Source: Sitta carolinensis
Lineage: Eukaryota; Chordata; Aves; Passeriformes; Sittidae
Reading direction: 5' to 3'
Length of the DNA: 64,000 nt
Assembly: GCA_032173965.1 (NCBI GenBank)
Contig: CM063289.1
Coordinates: 28,235,690-28,299,689 of the forward strand
The notes beneath the pieces are model-generated. The model saw only the letters and a program-made list of their open reading frames with translations. It ran no database searches and was not told the origin of the DNA. This document shows, in pieces, positions 49,501-61,889 of the stretch; the first letter of the stretch is position 1; each line of letters starts with the position of its first letter. The position numbers were made by a program, and so were the translations under genes.

Positions 49501-50424
49501 TTGGGACCAAGGCCGGAGTTCATCCATCCTGCACTCTGGAGTGAAATACAGGCAGCAGATTCTGCTCAGTCCCCTGTGAACAGTAGCTCACACAATAAAA
49601 CTATCATACCTAATTCAGCTTTTGAGGGAAAGGCCTTGCCTGCAGGCTGATTTATGGGCTAACCCAGCAGAAGATACTCCCTATAGGTCAGGTGTGATGA
49701 GGTCATTGACAGGGCAATAGCAACAAAGTTTTTGACTGTAAATTCCCCTTATTTCAAAAGCTCTAACAGACAACTATAAACAATTTGGATAAGGTTCCTC
49801 CATAACTCAAGGAAAATATTCTTGCTTTATGTACTTCATAAAGTATTGCCATATTGCCATTATATTTTCTTTTCTTTCCTTTTCCTTATGTATAAAGTAA
49901 GGCTATCAGGATAAATTTATTCTCCACGTTGACATGACTATCTTCTGAGTACTTTCAAGTTCATTTACAAAATTCAGTGGAGATTGCTTCAATTAGGGTC
50001 ATCTGGTCATGTATCCTTGATCCTTTGATCACCAAAGCAGAAATACCATGTTAGTAATCTCTGGGCTACCATTTGGGTTAATGAATCGGCTTGACTTTAA
50101 TTCTAGCCCAGATGTAATCTTTTATAGCTTAATGATTTGTTCCAACATGAACTCCAATTGAATGTAAACAGTTTCTTTATTTAGAGAAAATTCTTTTTTA
50201 TAACTTGTTTCTCTTCCTAATTAATTCTAGAGCAATTAAATCAAACCTTGATCTGTGGCAATCAAGATTAAATCATAGTATAGGTTAGGCTGTTAATATC
50301 GTCTTTGAGTTCATTATTATCAAGGCTAACAGTAATCAGCAAAGGAGGGAGAAACTGATGTAGCGAAGACTACAGATCTGAGGACTTGTTCTTGTTTTTT
50401 AATAGCAGATCTGATTTAATATAT
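46513..50424. other. unique non-coding stretch
   Basis: No gene is firmly supported. A frame that opens behind a splice-acceptor-like site at 48991 and stops at 49255 is discussed as a finding. A short (TA)n run lies at about 48402-48414. Bases 49960-50350 are dense in FOX, TCF and homeodomain-like words. Confidence 0.5.
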
Positions 50425-50605
50425 GATAATACTTGCACTTATTTAGTAACTGTTTTCCAAGGAGCTCAACATACTCTCCCAAAGTTAATTTATTCTCACA
50501 ACACTGATGTGCGGGAGGTAAATATTATCTCCTAGGGACACTGAAAAGTTTTGAGGCACAGAAGAGTTGTGGGCTGTTTGCAAAGTCACAGATTGGGGCC
50601 CAGAT
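50425..50605 (-). mobile_element. MIR (CORE-SINE) remnant
   Basis: The plus strand shows the reverse-oriented MIR 3' half in order: CCAAGGAGCTCAACATACTC (compare 'taagtgctttacatacatta'), TTAATTTATTCTCACAACAC (compare 'ttaatcctcacaacaacc'), GGGAGGTAAATATTATCTCC (compare 'gaggtaggtactattatccc'), TTGAGGCACAGAAGAGTTGT and TTTGCAAAGTCACAGATTGG (compare 'cttgcccaaggtcacacagc'). The continuous order of five blocks makes this the clearest of the MIR-like remnants here. It is old and inactive. Confidence 0.7.
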
Positions 50606-53600
50606 CTTAATGCCATTAACAAATCATTAGCTGGGGAGCTTTGCTGTAAACTCTGGTTTTGATGAAAGAGGAACAGCACTTCATCCATAAGCACTCACCG
50701 AGCATCCCGCTTAAGACGGATTTGTTGGCCACTGCACCCCGGCAGCCCTTGGAGTTAAAAGCTGCCAGTGCGGTGAGCTGGCTGCCTCCACAGACCGCCT
50801 TCCACCACACCTCCTCAAGAGGGCTTGCCATCTAGCTCGGCCCTGCAGTTGCCAAGGGGGATTTGTGTTCCCAGAGGCAAAAAAACTCATTTGTAAGTTA
50901 ACTGATGGCTCTGACAGACATTGAAGTTCTGAGCTTTGTTTAAACAGTCTGGCCTGTCCACATTACCACGAACTTTCATTTTGAACCAAGCCTAGATTTA
51001 AAGGACAGTGAAAGGGACACTTTGCAGCCCTGACTGTCCTCAAAACAAGGCACTGATGTCCCAGACGAGCCCCAGCTGAACCGTTCTCTGCCTGGATCTC
51101 TGTACATAATTATATTATCCCATGCTGTGGCAGATTAATCCTGACTGTGCAGGAAACTCCTGCCCATTTGGGTCATCCCTGCAAGGTACAGCAATTGTGT
51201 GGAGAGGACCGGATCACCCCAGTTCAACTCCAAACAAGGGAAACACAAGAAAGCATCACAATGTTGTTTGTACTCCAGTTCTATATTAGCTTCAAAAAAA
51301 TTACAGCAGTGCCATTTTCAATTCAGTGTTATGCTGGAAAGGTTGCAAATTAATTAGAATTATGCCTTCTTTGTGCCAAGTGATAATTTACTGCAATTAA
51401 TTATCAAAAGATCTACTGCTGTCAATTACGGTACTTGCTCTTTGGGGGGGAGAAGCTATTTACGTATAGCTAAATTCTGTAACAAAGTTCCATTTTACTT
51501 TTATTGTTTTCAATTAAACTATCATCATTTGCCTTCCCTCTGCCAAATACAATAAAGACTCGTTAAGAACTAATCATGCTACTGTGACCTTTTTTTTAAT
51601 CCAAACATTAGCTAGACCTGCACTGAGTCAACACTCCTATTGTTACACCTGCAAATTGTACGTAGAGAGGAGCATACTTCAGAATTAATGAGCACAGCTG
51701 TGGTCTCTCTTACATTCAACACTTGTAAAATAGACCTCTTTAAAGTGCCATTATCACAATATTGATAGAGTTATTTATAGTACTGCAAACGTTCCCAGTC
51801 ATAACAGAGTCCTTGTTATCCCCCACAGCAGTTCATGTTGTTGCCATCTCCTGGACTCATTCCACAGTTTGTGATAAGGCACCACGTGGACAATCCTTTA
51901 CGAACAAACTATAAAAGACATTAGGAAAACTTCTACATAGGCAAGTTTTAAAGCTGGGAATAGGTCAAGCTGTCAAGACCCAGCCTGCACAAGACTTGTC
52001 ACGTTCTTGTGCCGTGCAGTTTCTTGCAATTTCTGGGTAGGATGTGAAATGAAATTACAGGCAGCACAAGCTGCAAAGGATCTGGATGGCATTGTCCAAA
52101 TGAGAGCTGCTTTTTGCAGTTAGTAAGACTGTTTTACCATAATTCAGTAAAACAGATGTAAGTTCAAACTCTTGGTGTCAGTCGCTGAAAACAAATACCA
52201 CAGGTGCCAACTTTGGTTGCTAAGGGAATACAAGCTCCTTGGGCTTCCCAGTATGTGTGCAAACAGCTAGAAATTGTCCAAGGCAGAGGTCCTGCAGTCA
52301 GCAGGAAGGGAGTTGCTTTTTTCAGGTGTCTTTCTACTCAGCTCGATCTCCTGACACCTTACTGCAGTATCAGCCAGCGTGGGCAAGATGAAGTCAGTAG
52401 GAGACCTCATCAGTGTGAGCTTTCCTGCTCTCAGAACTGCAGTGCCAGGAATTTGTTTGTGATATTAGTCTTGTTGTAATATTTCATAGTAAGTTTTGTC
52501 ACACTTGGCTCTGTGTCCTCTAAAATTCTGGATACAGCATTTGTGGAGATGCATTCATGGGAAGGTCTCCAGAGTCGTCCTGCAGATCCAGCAAACTCAG
52601 TGCCCCCAACCCTTTTCCTCCCTCGTTCTGATTGCAATATTTTGCTTCTGTTCTTATAGGACAGGAAATTACTTTGCTTCTGATCCACTGTCCCTTATCT
52701 GAGGAAAATCATTTTGTCACAATTCAGCCTTCATTTTGGAAGAAATTGCTGAAAAAACTCAATTCCCCTAAGAGTAAAAATTCAACTAACACTTGGCTAC
52801 TTATGAATTATTTCCCCGGATCCACCTATTTCATATCTTAAGTGCTTTGTGGCTGAAAGGTCAGATCTAAAATAAGCTCACATTATATTCTCCCTCTGAA
52901 TAGAAGAGATTACTTTCCTTGTACAGGTCAGCTCAGAGAACCAGCCAAGTAATGTTTAGCTCACAGGTGTTGCTGGTTTGGATCTCCTGAAGGCAGAGTA
53001 ATTTTGTGTGGAGATTCCTAGCTGAAGGTTGGTTGGCTCATGTGAAGTTATTTGTCAGCTGCTGCTGCCTTCCTGGGGAAGGGAGGAGGTGACCTTCTGT
53101 TTTCTTTGAGGCAACAGGGAGGTACTACAGCACAGAGTTTGAAATCCCCAAATTCCCTCACTGAGCTGCACTTCTCAGGGAGGATTTGAATCTAGACATA
53201 CTCTGTTATTCATAATGGTTCTGGAAATAACTGTTGCAAAAATATTTTTTCCAGAAGTCTCTGAGTTTCTGTCTTTTTTTACTTCTAAAGAATTTCTGTT
53301 GTCAGATTTGCTTATCTCTCTGTGTGTATGTACATTCTACCATAATTTGGAGCACCCCTGATTTTGTTAGTGTATTTATCCTCAGCTATATCAGTATACT
53401 AGTATAAAGGCTGAAGAAAAATGGGAGGAGAAGGTGGTGTCAAAACCTTCCAGTTACTTTGTGACTTGGGAGAGGTTTGCATTTTGAGCAGCTTTTCAGG
53501 GTTTCTCAACAAAAGGAAAGAAAGGGACGGAGTAGTTATGGGGACAAGGGGTTCTGTGGAATTGAAGGTAAAGGGAGAGAAGGCTAGAAACCAGGGCTGT

Positions 53601-55980
53601 CACCTGAAACCTGCTCTCCCATTTTCCTCTGAGTGACCTTGTTCATTAGAAGAAAGCTCGTCTGTAAGGAAAAGCAGAGCTGGGCTGAAGTGAGGGACAG
53701 GGAGAAGTACACAGCTTTTTGTTTCCATAAACTTAGTGAGGAATGGCACACAACTTCAATGCACATGTGATTAAACTAATCTAGTTAAAATCAGAAAAGG
53801 ATTTCTCATAATTCAATTGGAGTTGTTTTTAATGTTTGGACTTTGGTCAAGGACAGCTTTATTGATTGAATTTAATTGCTTATATTTTCCTGTCCATTTA
53901 TTGAAGCCCATTTTTCAAGCCACTTGAGAGGCTGCTAACATTTCAGAAAGGGGATATGCCAAAGCATTGCTTTAATTCATTATCTTTTTGGACATACAGT
54001 AGTTGCTACTTGGCCCAAATTAAATCCGTTAGAGAATGTGATAGCATAATTACTTACAGGTATCCAAAACTGCTTTTAACAGAATTCTCTAGGAGGTTAC
54101 ACATAAGATTTGTTTTGCCCTTACATCGGATGCAAATGTCTGGGATTTCAATGATAAATAAATATTTCATCAACTGAGGACAGATTTTTCTCATTCCCAT
54201 ATGTTGCTGATGGACTAAAATTCTTGTGAGGTCTTTATTTTTCCTTAAAAATAAAAGCCTTATAAATTATTTCAGTCATTTTTTCAAAATGTGTAAACTC
54301 AGTGACCCTTGAGGTAAAGAGGAAACCACCTGTGATTCTGACTTGTTTTTTTCTTTCAAACTGTGCTCAACCCTGAAAGACTTTCTAGACAAAACTCCAC
54401 ATTAGCTTGATTGCTTCACGCTGTGTTCTGATGACATCAAGTCTGTGATTCTCTAAAAGTTACGTCAGCCTGATTCCAAATGGAGTGAAGGGCTGGATGT
54501 TCCCAGCCTGGAAAGATCTGAGGGCTGGAAAACACCATAGGAAGGTCAGCAGGGAGTTGCACTGCAAACCCCCAGTCACAGCCCTTGCACAGAACCGAGC
54601 TGCTGTAAGCTCTGTCCCTGCTTTCCTCACCTATCTGCTCCTATTTTCTCACCTTTTGCTCCCCGTTGTGGCTTCCTGCCTTGGAGAAGTTCTCAGCCTA
54701 ACAAAGAAGTGGGACATGAGCAGGTCTGTAAGGATAGAGGACATCTGCTGGCATTTGTGGACCCACCTGGTGTTGGGCTCAGCTCTCTGGCTCTGCACTG
54801 AAAGTACCTTGCATTATCTTGTGTTTTGTGAAAAATAAAGCTGCAATGGTTGCAGTTGTTAACATTGTATTTATTGATACGAGGTCTAGGCAGAAAATGT
54901 GAATCTACCATAAAAACTCACATTCAGTGCTTTTCAGGCACCTGACTGCTTTGTTAGGGAGATGCATAAGACAAAACTTGATTTAGTCTCAAAAACTTCA
55001 AAGCAGACACAATCCAGACTTATATATTAATTTTTCTTACTTAAGAAAAGAGCATAATGCTTCCTTGGAGTGAGACAAGGTTCTCACAAAGACCCCAGGA
55101 TTTATCCTCTTCTTGAAGTAGCTCTGTAGTTAACAAATGCAAGTTGAAATACCTGACGTATGTAATACCTCTCCTACCCCCAAAACACCAAACATTTAAA
55201 TGTTGCCTAATGCACAAAAGTTTTGCTTCGGAATCCAGCCATCATATCTGATAAAAGGCACAAGGAATTCCTTTCACAAGGAACTGAACCACAGATGGTT
55301 ATGTGATTTGAGGGCCACTGAACATCAACAGTTTTACCAAGTGAATCAGAATTACAGAAACACCTGCATGACTGCATCTGCAGACTCAGCTAAATTACGC
55401 TTCCATCCAGCCACATGATATTTAATGTGTAATTCTTCTGCATTTTAATCAAATGCATTGTAATGACAGTACAAAATTTCAATATGAATGCACCTTAATG
55501 TAGGAGTAACTAATAGCTGCCATCCATTAGTATGAGCTAAGAGACATACTTCCTCCTAAGCAACAGGGGCACGGTTATTTTAACTCATTACCTGCTTTGT
55601 AAATGACATTTAATTGCACATGAAGTGGGGATGTTCACAGGACACTGCTGGGAATGCAAGACTGAGCACCCAGAAGTTAGCAAATATTTGAAAGAACATT
55701 GTAGAAAGGTGTTCATGAATCCCTGCATGGCAAGACAGGCTCTGTGCACTCTTCCCAAATGGTGCCTCTTTCCTGTAAAACCTGCTCCAACTGTAACAGT
55801 TTAATGCTGTAAAATTTTTGCGGAGCACAAGCAAATGTGAAGTTTTTAAAGGCTTTTGAGATTTGATGGATTTTTGAGCCTTCCATAAAACATTCCTTGA
55901 GAAACAGATGATGTAGGCCAGTCTCCTAGTTGTTGCTTTCAAACCAGGATGTTATCAGCAATTTATAAGGTCAAACTATG

Positions 55981-56010
55981 AGAATAGTAACACTGAGAAC
56001 AGTAACACTG
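55981..56010. repeat. 15-bp unit repeated twice in tandem
   Basis: AGAATAGTAACACTG and AGAACAGTAACACTG are adjacent and differ by one base. Confidence 0.85.
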
Positions 56011-57712
56011 AAAAATATTTCCTAGAACCTTTCTTATGGATAGATGAATTAGTTTGGGTAAAAGTTTTCTAGAAAGAAACCAGCCTGACGAAAAATGAAT
56101 TTTGGAAAATATCTCCTAGTGGTTAATACCAGGCAAAATTTTGAGCATCAAAAATCAAAGAAAAGACCAATCTTGTCTGGCCTGCCTTGGGAAATGGATA
56201 ACTGTGAGTTACTGTGTGCTGAAATTGCTCTCATTTGACTCTGTCCTGAGATGTGTTCCCAGTTTAGTCAAAGGTCAGTTCTCATGTCCACAAGGACTAA
56301 ATTCAAGATTTCTGCCCTGGTATGAGGTTCTGCCCACAGAGGAGCTGGAGGCATCATGGCCACATCTCTGGAAAACAGACACTGTTGTTAGAGGCTTCTT
56401 CGTGCTTCTAGTGCCAGTAGGGAAAATCTGAAAGCATGGAGTGAGGTAGAAATTGAAGATTTAAACTAAGTAAATTAATTCCTGAAGGGACTGCTATTGA
56501 AACACTGTGCTTCCTGCCCGTGTTTGACTTTACTACAGTTCATTGGTCCCTAGTGCACCCAGAATTATGGCTCAGTAAACTTCTCCAAGGATCATACATT
56601 TTAAAAAAAACAACCATCCAAAATCTTAAAGCATGGCTTAAAAGCAGGAAACCTCCTAGCAGAAAAGAGACTGAGAGAACACATCTTGACTTGGTCATTT
56701 CCTCTTTCAGATGTGGACACATTTTCATTACAAATTACTCTGAAATCAGTAATTATTTTCATATGGTTAACAAAAAATACTGATTCACCATTTGCATCTC
56801 CCTGAATTGCAGTGGAGTGGTATTACAAATGGCACAAGATGCTTCAGTTTTACAAAACATATTGAAGACTTCAACTTCATGATGGAAAGTGTTCTGTCAT
56901 CACTTGAATGGCACATGAATACCAGCAGAGTGGGGCGCCCATAGTTACCACAAAAGATGCTAAAAACAGGTACATGGAAATAAAATGTAAATGCTCAAAG
57001 TTAGCTCAGCTTTCCATTTGTTTTCATAAGTACTGAGTGTTAAATCTTCAATCATCCTGCCTATGTGGAGCCACAGACAGAGCCCAAACATCCAAGTCCC
57101 ACTTAATTCCTTAAAAAAACCTGCCCTTTCTTTAATGGAGTGACTTCACTGTTTCAAGGTAAACAGAAGGGAACACACAGAATAATTGGACTCCAGTTTG
57201 TGTCTAAGAAATATTTACCATAAGCCTGCAAACCCCACCAAGCAGCTCCCATGTGGAAGAAGGAAAGGGAGGTTGCACTCGGTGGTCCTGTTAAGTGCAG
57301 TGATTTCTAATAACAGCCACGTTTGCTGTGAGTGATCTGGATCAACATCAGAAAAAAAAAAAACATCTAGTCAAGTGCCCAGCAAGGGGTCTATTCTCAT
57401 GTCCATGCTCATATGTTAAGTCCCATTGACAAGCATTAGTGGGAACTGCATGCACATATGGATATGTGAATAGCCCCAATGGGATCTGCATAAAGCAGTG
57501 TTTGACTATACAGAGATCGTTTCAACTGCCATGATAAAATAATAGAGGGGGAGAAGCCTTAAAGAGTGCTGTGAACAAGCCAAACAATTTAAAGAAATTG
57601 ATAAATAATGGAGGTTAAAAATGAAACAGCAAAATTTAAACAGCATTAGAATATGTTATTTGAAATAAATACAAAATGAGAACAATCTTTAAGAAATTAA
57701 CCCTGGCCAAAA

Positions 57713-57722
57713 TATATAAAAG
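57713..57722 (+). promoter_or_regulatory. TATA-box-like element, possible core promoter
   Basis: TATATAAAAG fits the vertebrate TATA consensus. A start about 30 bases downstream would give a short leader that reaches a good splice donor, GTGAGT, at 57832-57837. No coding frame is evident. TATAAAAG words also occur at 12480 and 51910, so one match in 64 kb is weak evidence on its own. Confidence 0.2.
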
Positions 57723-58597
57723 CAGCTCATAACTCCAAGTCCTCTAATTTTTAAAACCTCTTTGTCTTCTTCTTACTCTATATCCTAAATAGAAACAAGC
57801 AACACAGCAAAAAAGCTCTTACTGACAAGTGGTGAGTTAAGAAATGCCCTGATAAGCATTGCTCTGCTGAAGAACACAGAACATGAAATAATGGCAGCTC
57901 TACAATAGGTCAATGATAATGATGCTCCCGAGGTTATGCAACACCAACAGCCACTCTATAAATGTCAGAGCCTTGCAGAAACTTCCTGGGAAAGGTTTCT
58001 TGCTACCTGAGAAGCCTCCAGCAGCCAGTCTGCTGGACAACAAAAATCTCTAAAGAATTTGTTCTCTTTCTGCAGGAAATCTTCAGATTTTCCCCTGAAG
58101 CCACTACCCAATTCAAAATCCCATTTTGGAGATTTTGAGGATTTTTGAATGCCATTTTGATGATTTGGAGAACTGTTCTTACTTATGCTCACATACCTGA
58201 AACAACAAAACATTTCCTGACAGCCACACATAAACAGGTGCAATGAACAATGAAATCATCAATTAACAGAGCAGACAGCAATCAACTGCTGTGATAAGTG
58301 CCCATATTAAGAACCTAAATTGATGTGATATGGAATGGATGATAAGCAAACAATGTGTATAAATCAGGTCAAATTGTGATCAAGATCACTGGTTTCTTAC
58401 CCTGTTCTGGTGCCCATAGTGGAATTCAACCACTGAATTGTAAGTTATTGATTGCAGAATCCTGCATGCCTACAAAAGTCTCACTGGCTTCAGACACAGG
58501 TCCAAACTGTTCCAGCAATGGTGCTTTGGAACATTCCGACATGAAGCAATCCATATGATTGACAGTGAAAGCTCTTATCTTACAGGATGTCCTATTC

Positions 58598-58769
58598 CAG
58601 TGGTCATTTAGACCAACAGCCAATCTATTAATCACAGCAAACCAAAGCTTGTTAGGTCCCTGCTGGCCAAAGCACTTGAGAAGACAAAAGACACCATGTT
58701 CCAGCTGACACCTGCAAATAATTACACATGGTGATAGCACTGCGTGAAAGAACAATTTGAGAACCAATG
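58598..58769. mobile_element. possible hAT (Charlie/MER5-like) non-autonomous remnant
   Basis: The right edge TTTGAGAACCAATG (58756-58769) differs by one base from the hAT-Charlie inverted repeat end TTTGAGAACCACTG. The left edge starts CAGTGGT (58598-58604), which matches the first seven bases of the opposite end. The 172-bp size suits a MER5-like element. The interior does not match any family I can recall, and no 8-bp target duplication is visible. Confidence 0.3.
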
Positions 58770-60774
58770 CTAAGAGAAGAGGTGCATTTCTTTTTTATAG
58801 ACTGAACTATTTTCTGATCTCTAAGCACCTTAGAGTCTTAGAAATCAAAGGCAAATTAGGCAGGGTAAAGAAAATCAGTTGCCAGGTGTTCATCTGGAGA
58901 ACTGAGAGATCTCCAGTGATTTTCACCAGTTCTGGAAGCAAATTGCCTTCCTGGATGTTTCTGAGATGACACTGTATTTTATGATAAGGTTGTTTAATCA
59001 GCATAATGGCAGAGGGCAACTGCTCCATGGAGAACAGAAACTGGAGGCCCACTCTCCCGAGTGTTTTCTCTACCTACCAACAGATTTTTCAGTCTATCTC
59101 CAATGTCTTTGGATATCAGGACACATGAGGCATGACAAAGACAGGCATGCATTTTCAGGAGAAGGTAAAATATGGTGGCTGATCCTTTCCTAAAAACCTC
59201 CTGGAGAGAAGGGGAGAAAAGATGAGAAGATGGCTCCTCCTCTGAAGAGCACCAAGCAACCACAGCCAGGTAGGAGAACTCTGAGTTATGTTTCTCTTTA
59301 GTGAATATTTATTATGATAGGACTATTTGAATGTTACTGAATCCTGTTTAAAAAGGGAATCATGGGGAGCGATTCAATTCAACTCAAAATGCATGCTGTT
59401 TTCAGTACTGAATTCTGTTTTGATAAAACCCATGATCAGAAATTGTTTTCACTCTGTCAGTTAATTGATATAAGTATCTAGAAATCTAAGCAGAAAAGAA
59501 TGTTGCAAGGAGCAGTAAAGATATATGACAACATATTTTGCCTTGTTTTCTAGATTTCCATTTCTGGAAGATAATCTACCCCCAGGTTTGACTTCAAAGA
59601 ATTCTTAATTTTGAAAGAAAAAAGGAAGATGAATTTAAATTCACAGACTGAGAAATAAGTCACCATCATGTCATACCACCACATCCTGGATCTATCAGAC
59701 GTTTTAGAAGAAAACAAGTTTCTTAGATAACATCCTTCCCAGCAACTAATTTTGGCTCGTGTTTCATTTTAAGCTGCTGAGTTGATTGGTGGGACAATTT
59801 TCTGCTCTGAATTCATCACCAGCATCACTGCAAGCCAAAGGCAGGTCCTCAGCCACTTCACTGATCTCTGCCTAAGTCCCTGCCACTGTTGAGCTGATCA
59901 GGCTTAGCCATCACTGACGATTTCAATGTGTCTCAAACCTCTGGCATTTAAGTTATCAATTAATAATGGTGCTTGGTATCTTTTTTTTGCTTTGGTTTGT
60001 TATGAGTTATCAGTGTCTCTTCCATGCACAGTGTGCAGTAGTTATGGTGCAGATACAAAGGCTGAGATGCCATCAGTGACATTTTGCACTTGCACATGTG
60101 GGTGATCTATGAAATGCATGAATCTCATAGAGGTTTGTACTGAAATTTCCCCGAAGAACAGTGCTCTTGGGAAAACCACCCAGGACCACCTGGAGGCACA
60201 TGTTCCATGCAGCTGGTAGAGTGTGTGAGGGAAGGCTGTAATTCCAGCTAGCTACAGACAGTTGAGGGACTGCCTTAGGTAAATAATTAGGAGGTGGATA
60301 CACAAAAAAGTGCAATCTCTTTATGTACCACACATGCACGGTGAGCTCTGCTGAATGGAGTTACTTTGCAGAGCTTGACACAATCACCTTGAGCTGAGGT
60401 TTTACAGAGGATGCTTAGTATAAACTAAAAGTGTTTTAACTGTCAAGAATGGTGGTCCCTGGGGCATCTTTCTCTAGGGGAAAATAGCCTGATCCTCACC
60501 AGCTGTAAATGGCAGTGCTGCTCCCACAGAGGAAAGGGCTGTCAATCCACAGCAGGGGTGGCTGGAAAAACCCCAGGGAGCAGTAAAGGAAACCTGAGCA
60601 TTAAAGTATTTCATATCAGATCCAGTTACATCTGTCTGTAAAATTAGTAACAACACAGACACCTGGTAGTTATGATTCATGGGCTAATAAATATGTTAAA
60701 AGGTAGAGAGGATTGTGCTGAGCCTTGCACAGAACTGTCTGTGCTATTGGTTTTGATAGAGTTTAGCTTCCAGC
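58770..60774. other. unique non-coding stretch
   Basis: I see no gene, RNA or repeat that I can support. Open frames of 75 to 89 codons occur on both strands and are unremarkable. Confidence 0.5.
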
Positions 60775-60845
60775 TTTGGTCAGGGGCTAGGCTGAACTGT
60801 GCTCTGTCCAAACTTAGATGGGAAACCTCCAAGAACGTGCCAGAG
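60775..60845 (+). mobile_element. 5S-derived SINE remnant (AmnSINE/LF-SINE type)
   Basis: ACTTAGATGGGAAACCTCCA followed by AGAACGTGCC resembles the end of a 5S-type SINE head, usually 'acttggatgggagacctccaaggaa', where plain 5S rRNA reads 'acttggatgggagaccgcc'. The bases before it (GGGGCTAGGCTGAACTGTGC) can be placed against 'gaagctaagcagggtcgggc' with changes. The CTCCAAG extension matches the SINE version rather than the 5S gene. The tail of the element is not recognisable. Confidence 0.45.
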
Positions 60846-61889
60846 CTGAGGGACATGGGATGAGGTCCCTGCTTTCTCTCCCTTCTGCATTACATCGAGC
60901 TGTAATCGGAGGCACCATACGGTGGTAGTGTAGAGTCTTGAAATGATTGCTGCCTGCTCATGGCTTTCACAGTTGTTGAGGGTTTTTGGGTGTTGAGAGA
61001 GGAGCAAGTTTGTAGGATGCAAGCAACACATAGGGAACTGCTCTGGTGGGTGTGTATGGCCAGAGCAGAAGGAAACTGTGTGAGCAGCAGCGTTTCTTAA
61101 CAGTAACCAATTAGTGAGACAGAATTGTATCAGAAAAAGAGGCTTGGGATGAAGTTTCAGGCTAATATTCTGCCTGTAACCCAGTCCCATCCAGGAATGT
61201 CTGATTCATACTGTGAACAAAACGGGCTTCCAGGTAAAAGATGCCCAGAGATGTGGTCAGTGCTTCTCCTTTACCACAGAGCAGAGGCACAGAGCTCTGA
61301 GGAATTAGCCATTTCATACCAGGAGGCAGGCAAGGGGTGACAGATCTACTGGTTGGGGGCTGGGTTGTTTTTTTGGGGGGGGTTGTGTAGTGCCAGCAGC
61401 ACACAAACTGTCTCTTTTTTAAAATAATACATTATTAGAGATATATGAATGTGCGATAGCTGCACACCTGGCCTGGGTCTGGAGAGCCCATGAAATGCGT
61501 TAGACTTGTTATTACTTGATTATTCCATTGCACAGGTGTACGTTCCTGCTCCCCAATGCTTATGCAATGTCTCTGCTGATGTATACAGACTCACAGCACT
61601 GAAGGCTAGAGAAAGCCCCTTGATACATAACAACATATTCTGTGCCATTGGCCCTGCATTAAATGCACTCATTTGCGTTTAGTTACCACAGGTCTTCTGG
61701 TCTTGCTTTGAAAATAAAATTTTAAAAAAGACAGTATCCACTTTGTGCCTTGAAAGTCAGCCTTCAGCTACTCTGGCTATTATCTATTCTCACTTGAGTT
61801 TGTTTGACTTCAGCTTGCAGTTATCCATTTTTCTCTGAAAGATTAAAAATGTTGTCAGTATCCAGCAGATAATTCCAGACACATCTCAT
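60846..61889. other. unique non-coding stretch
   Basis: No gene is supported. A G-rich block at about 61351-61382 (GGGGG, GGG and eight G after a T run) could form a G-quadruplex. Confidence 0.5.

Larger units (their letters stand above)
50606..58597. other. long unique AT-rich stretch
   Basis: No gene is supported. Bases 54481-54845 keep a 117-codon frame ending just before AATAAA, which could mark the end of a non-coding transcript or be chance. Two tandem 15-bp copies of AGAA(T/C)AGTAACACTG occupy 55981-56010. An A13 run lies near 57351. A TATA-like word at 57713 is listed separately. Confidence 0.5.
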
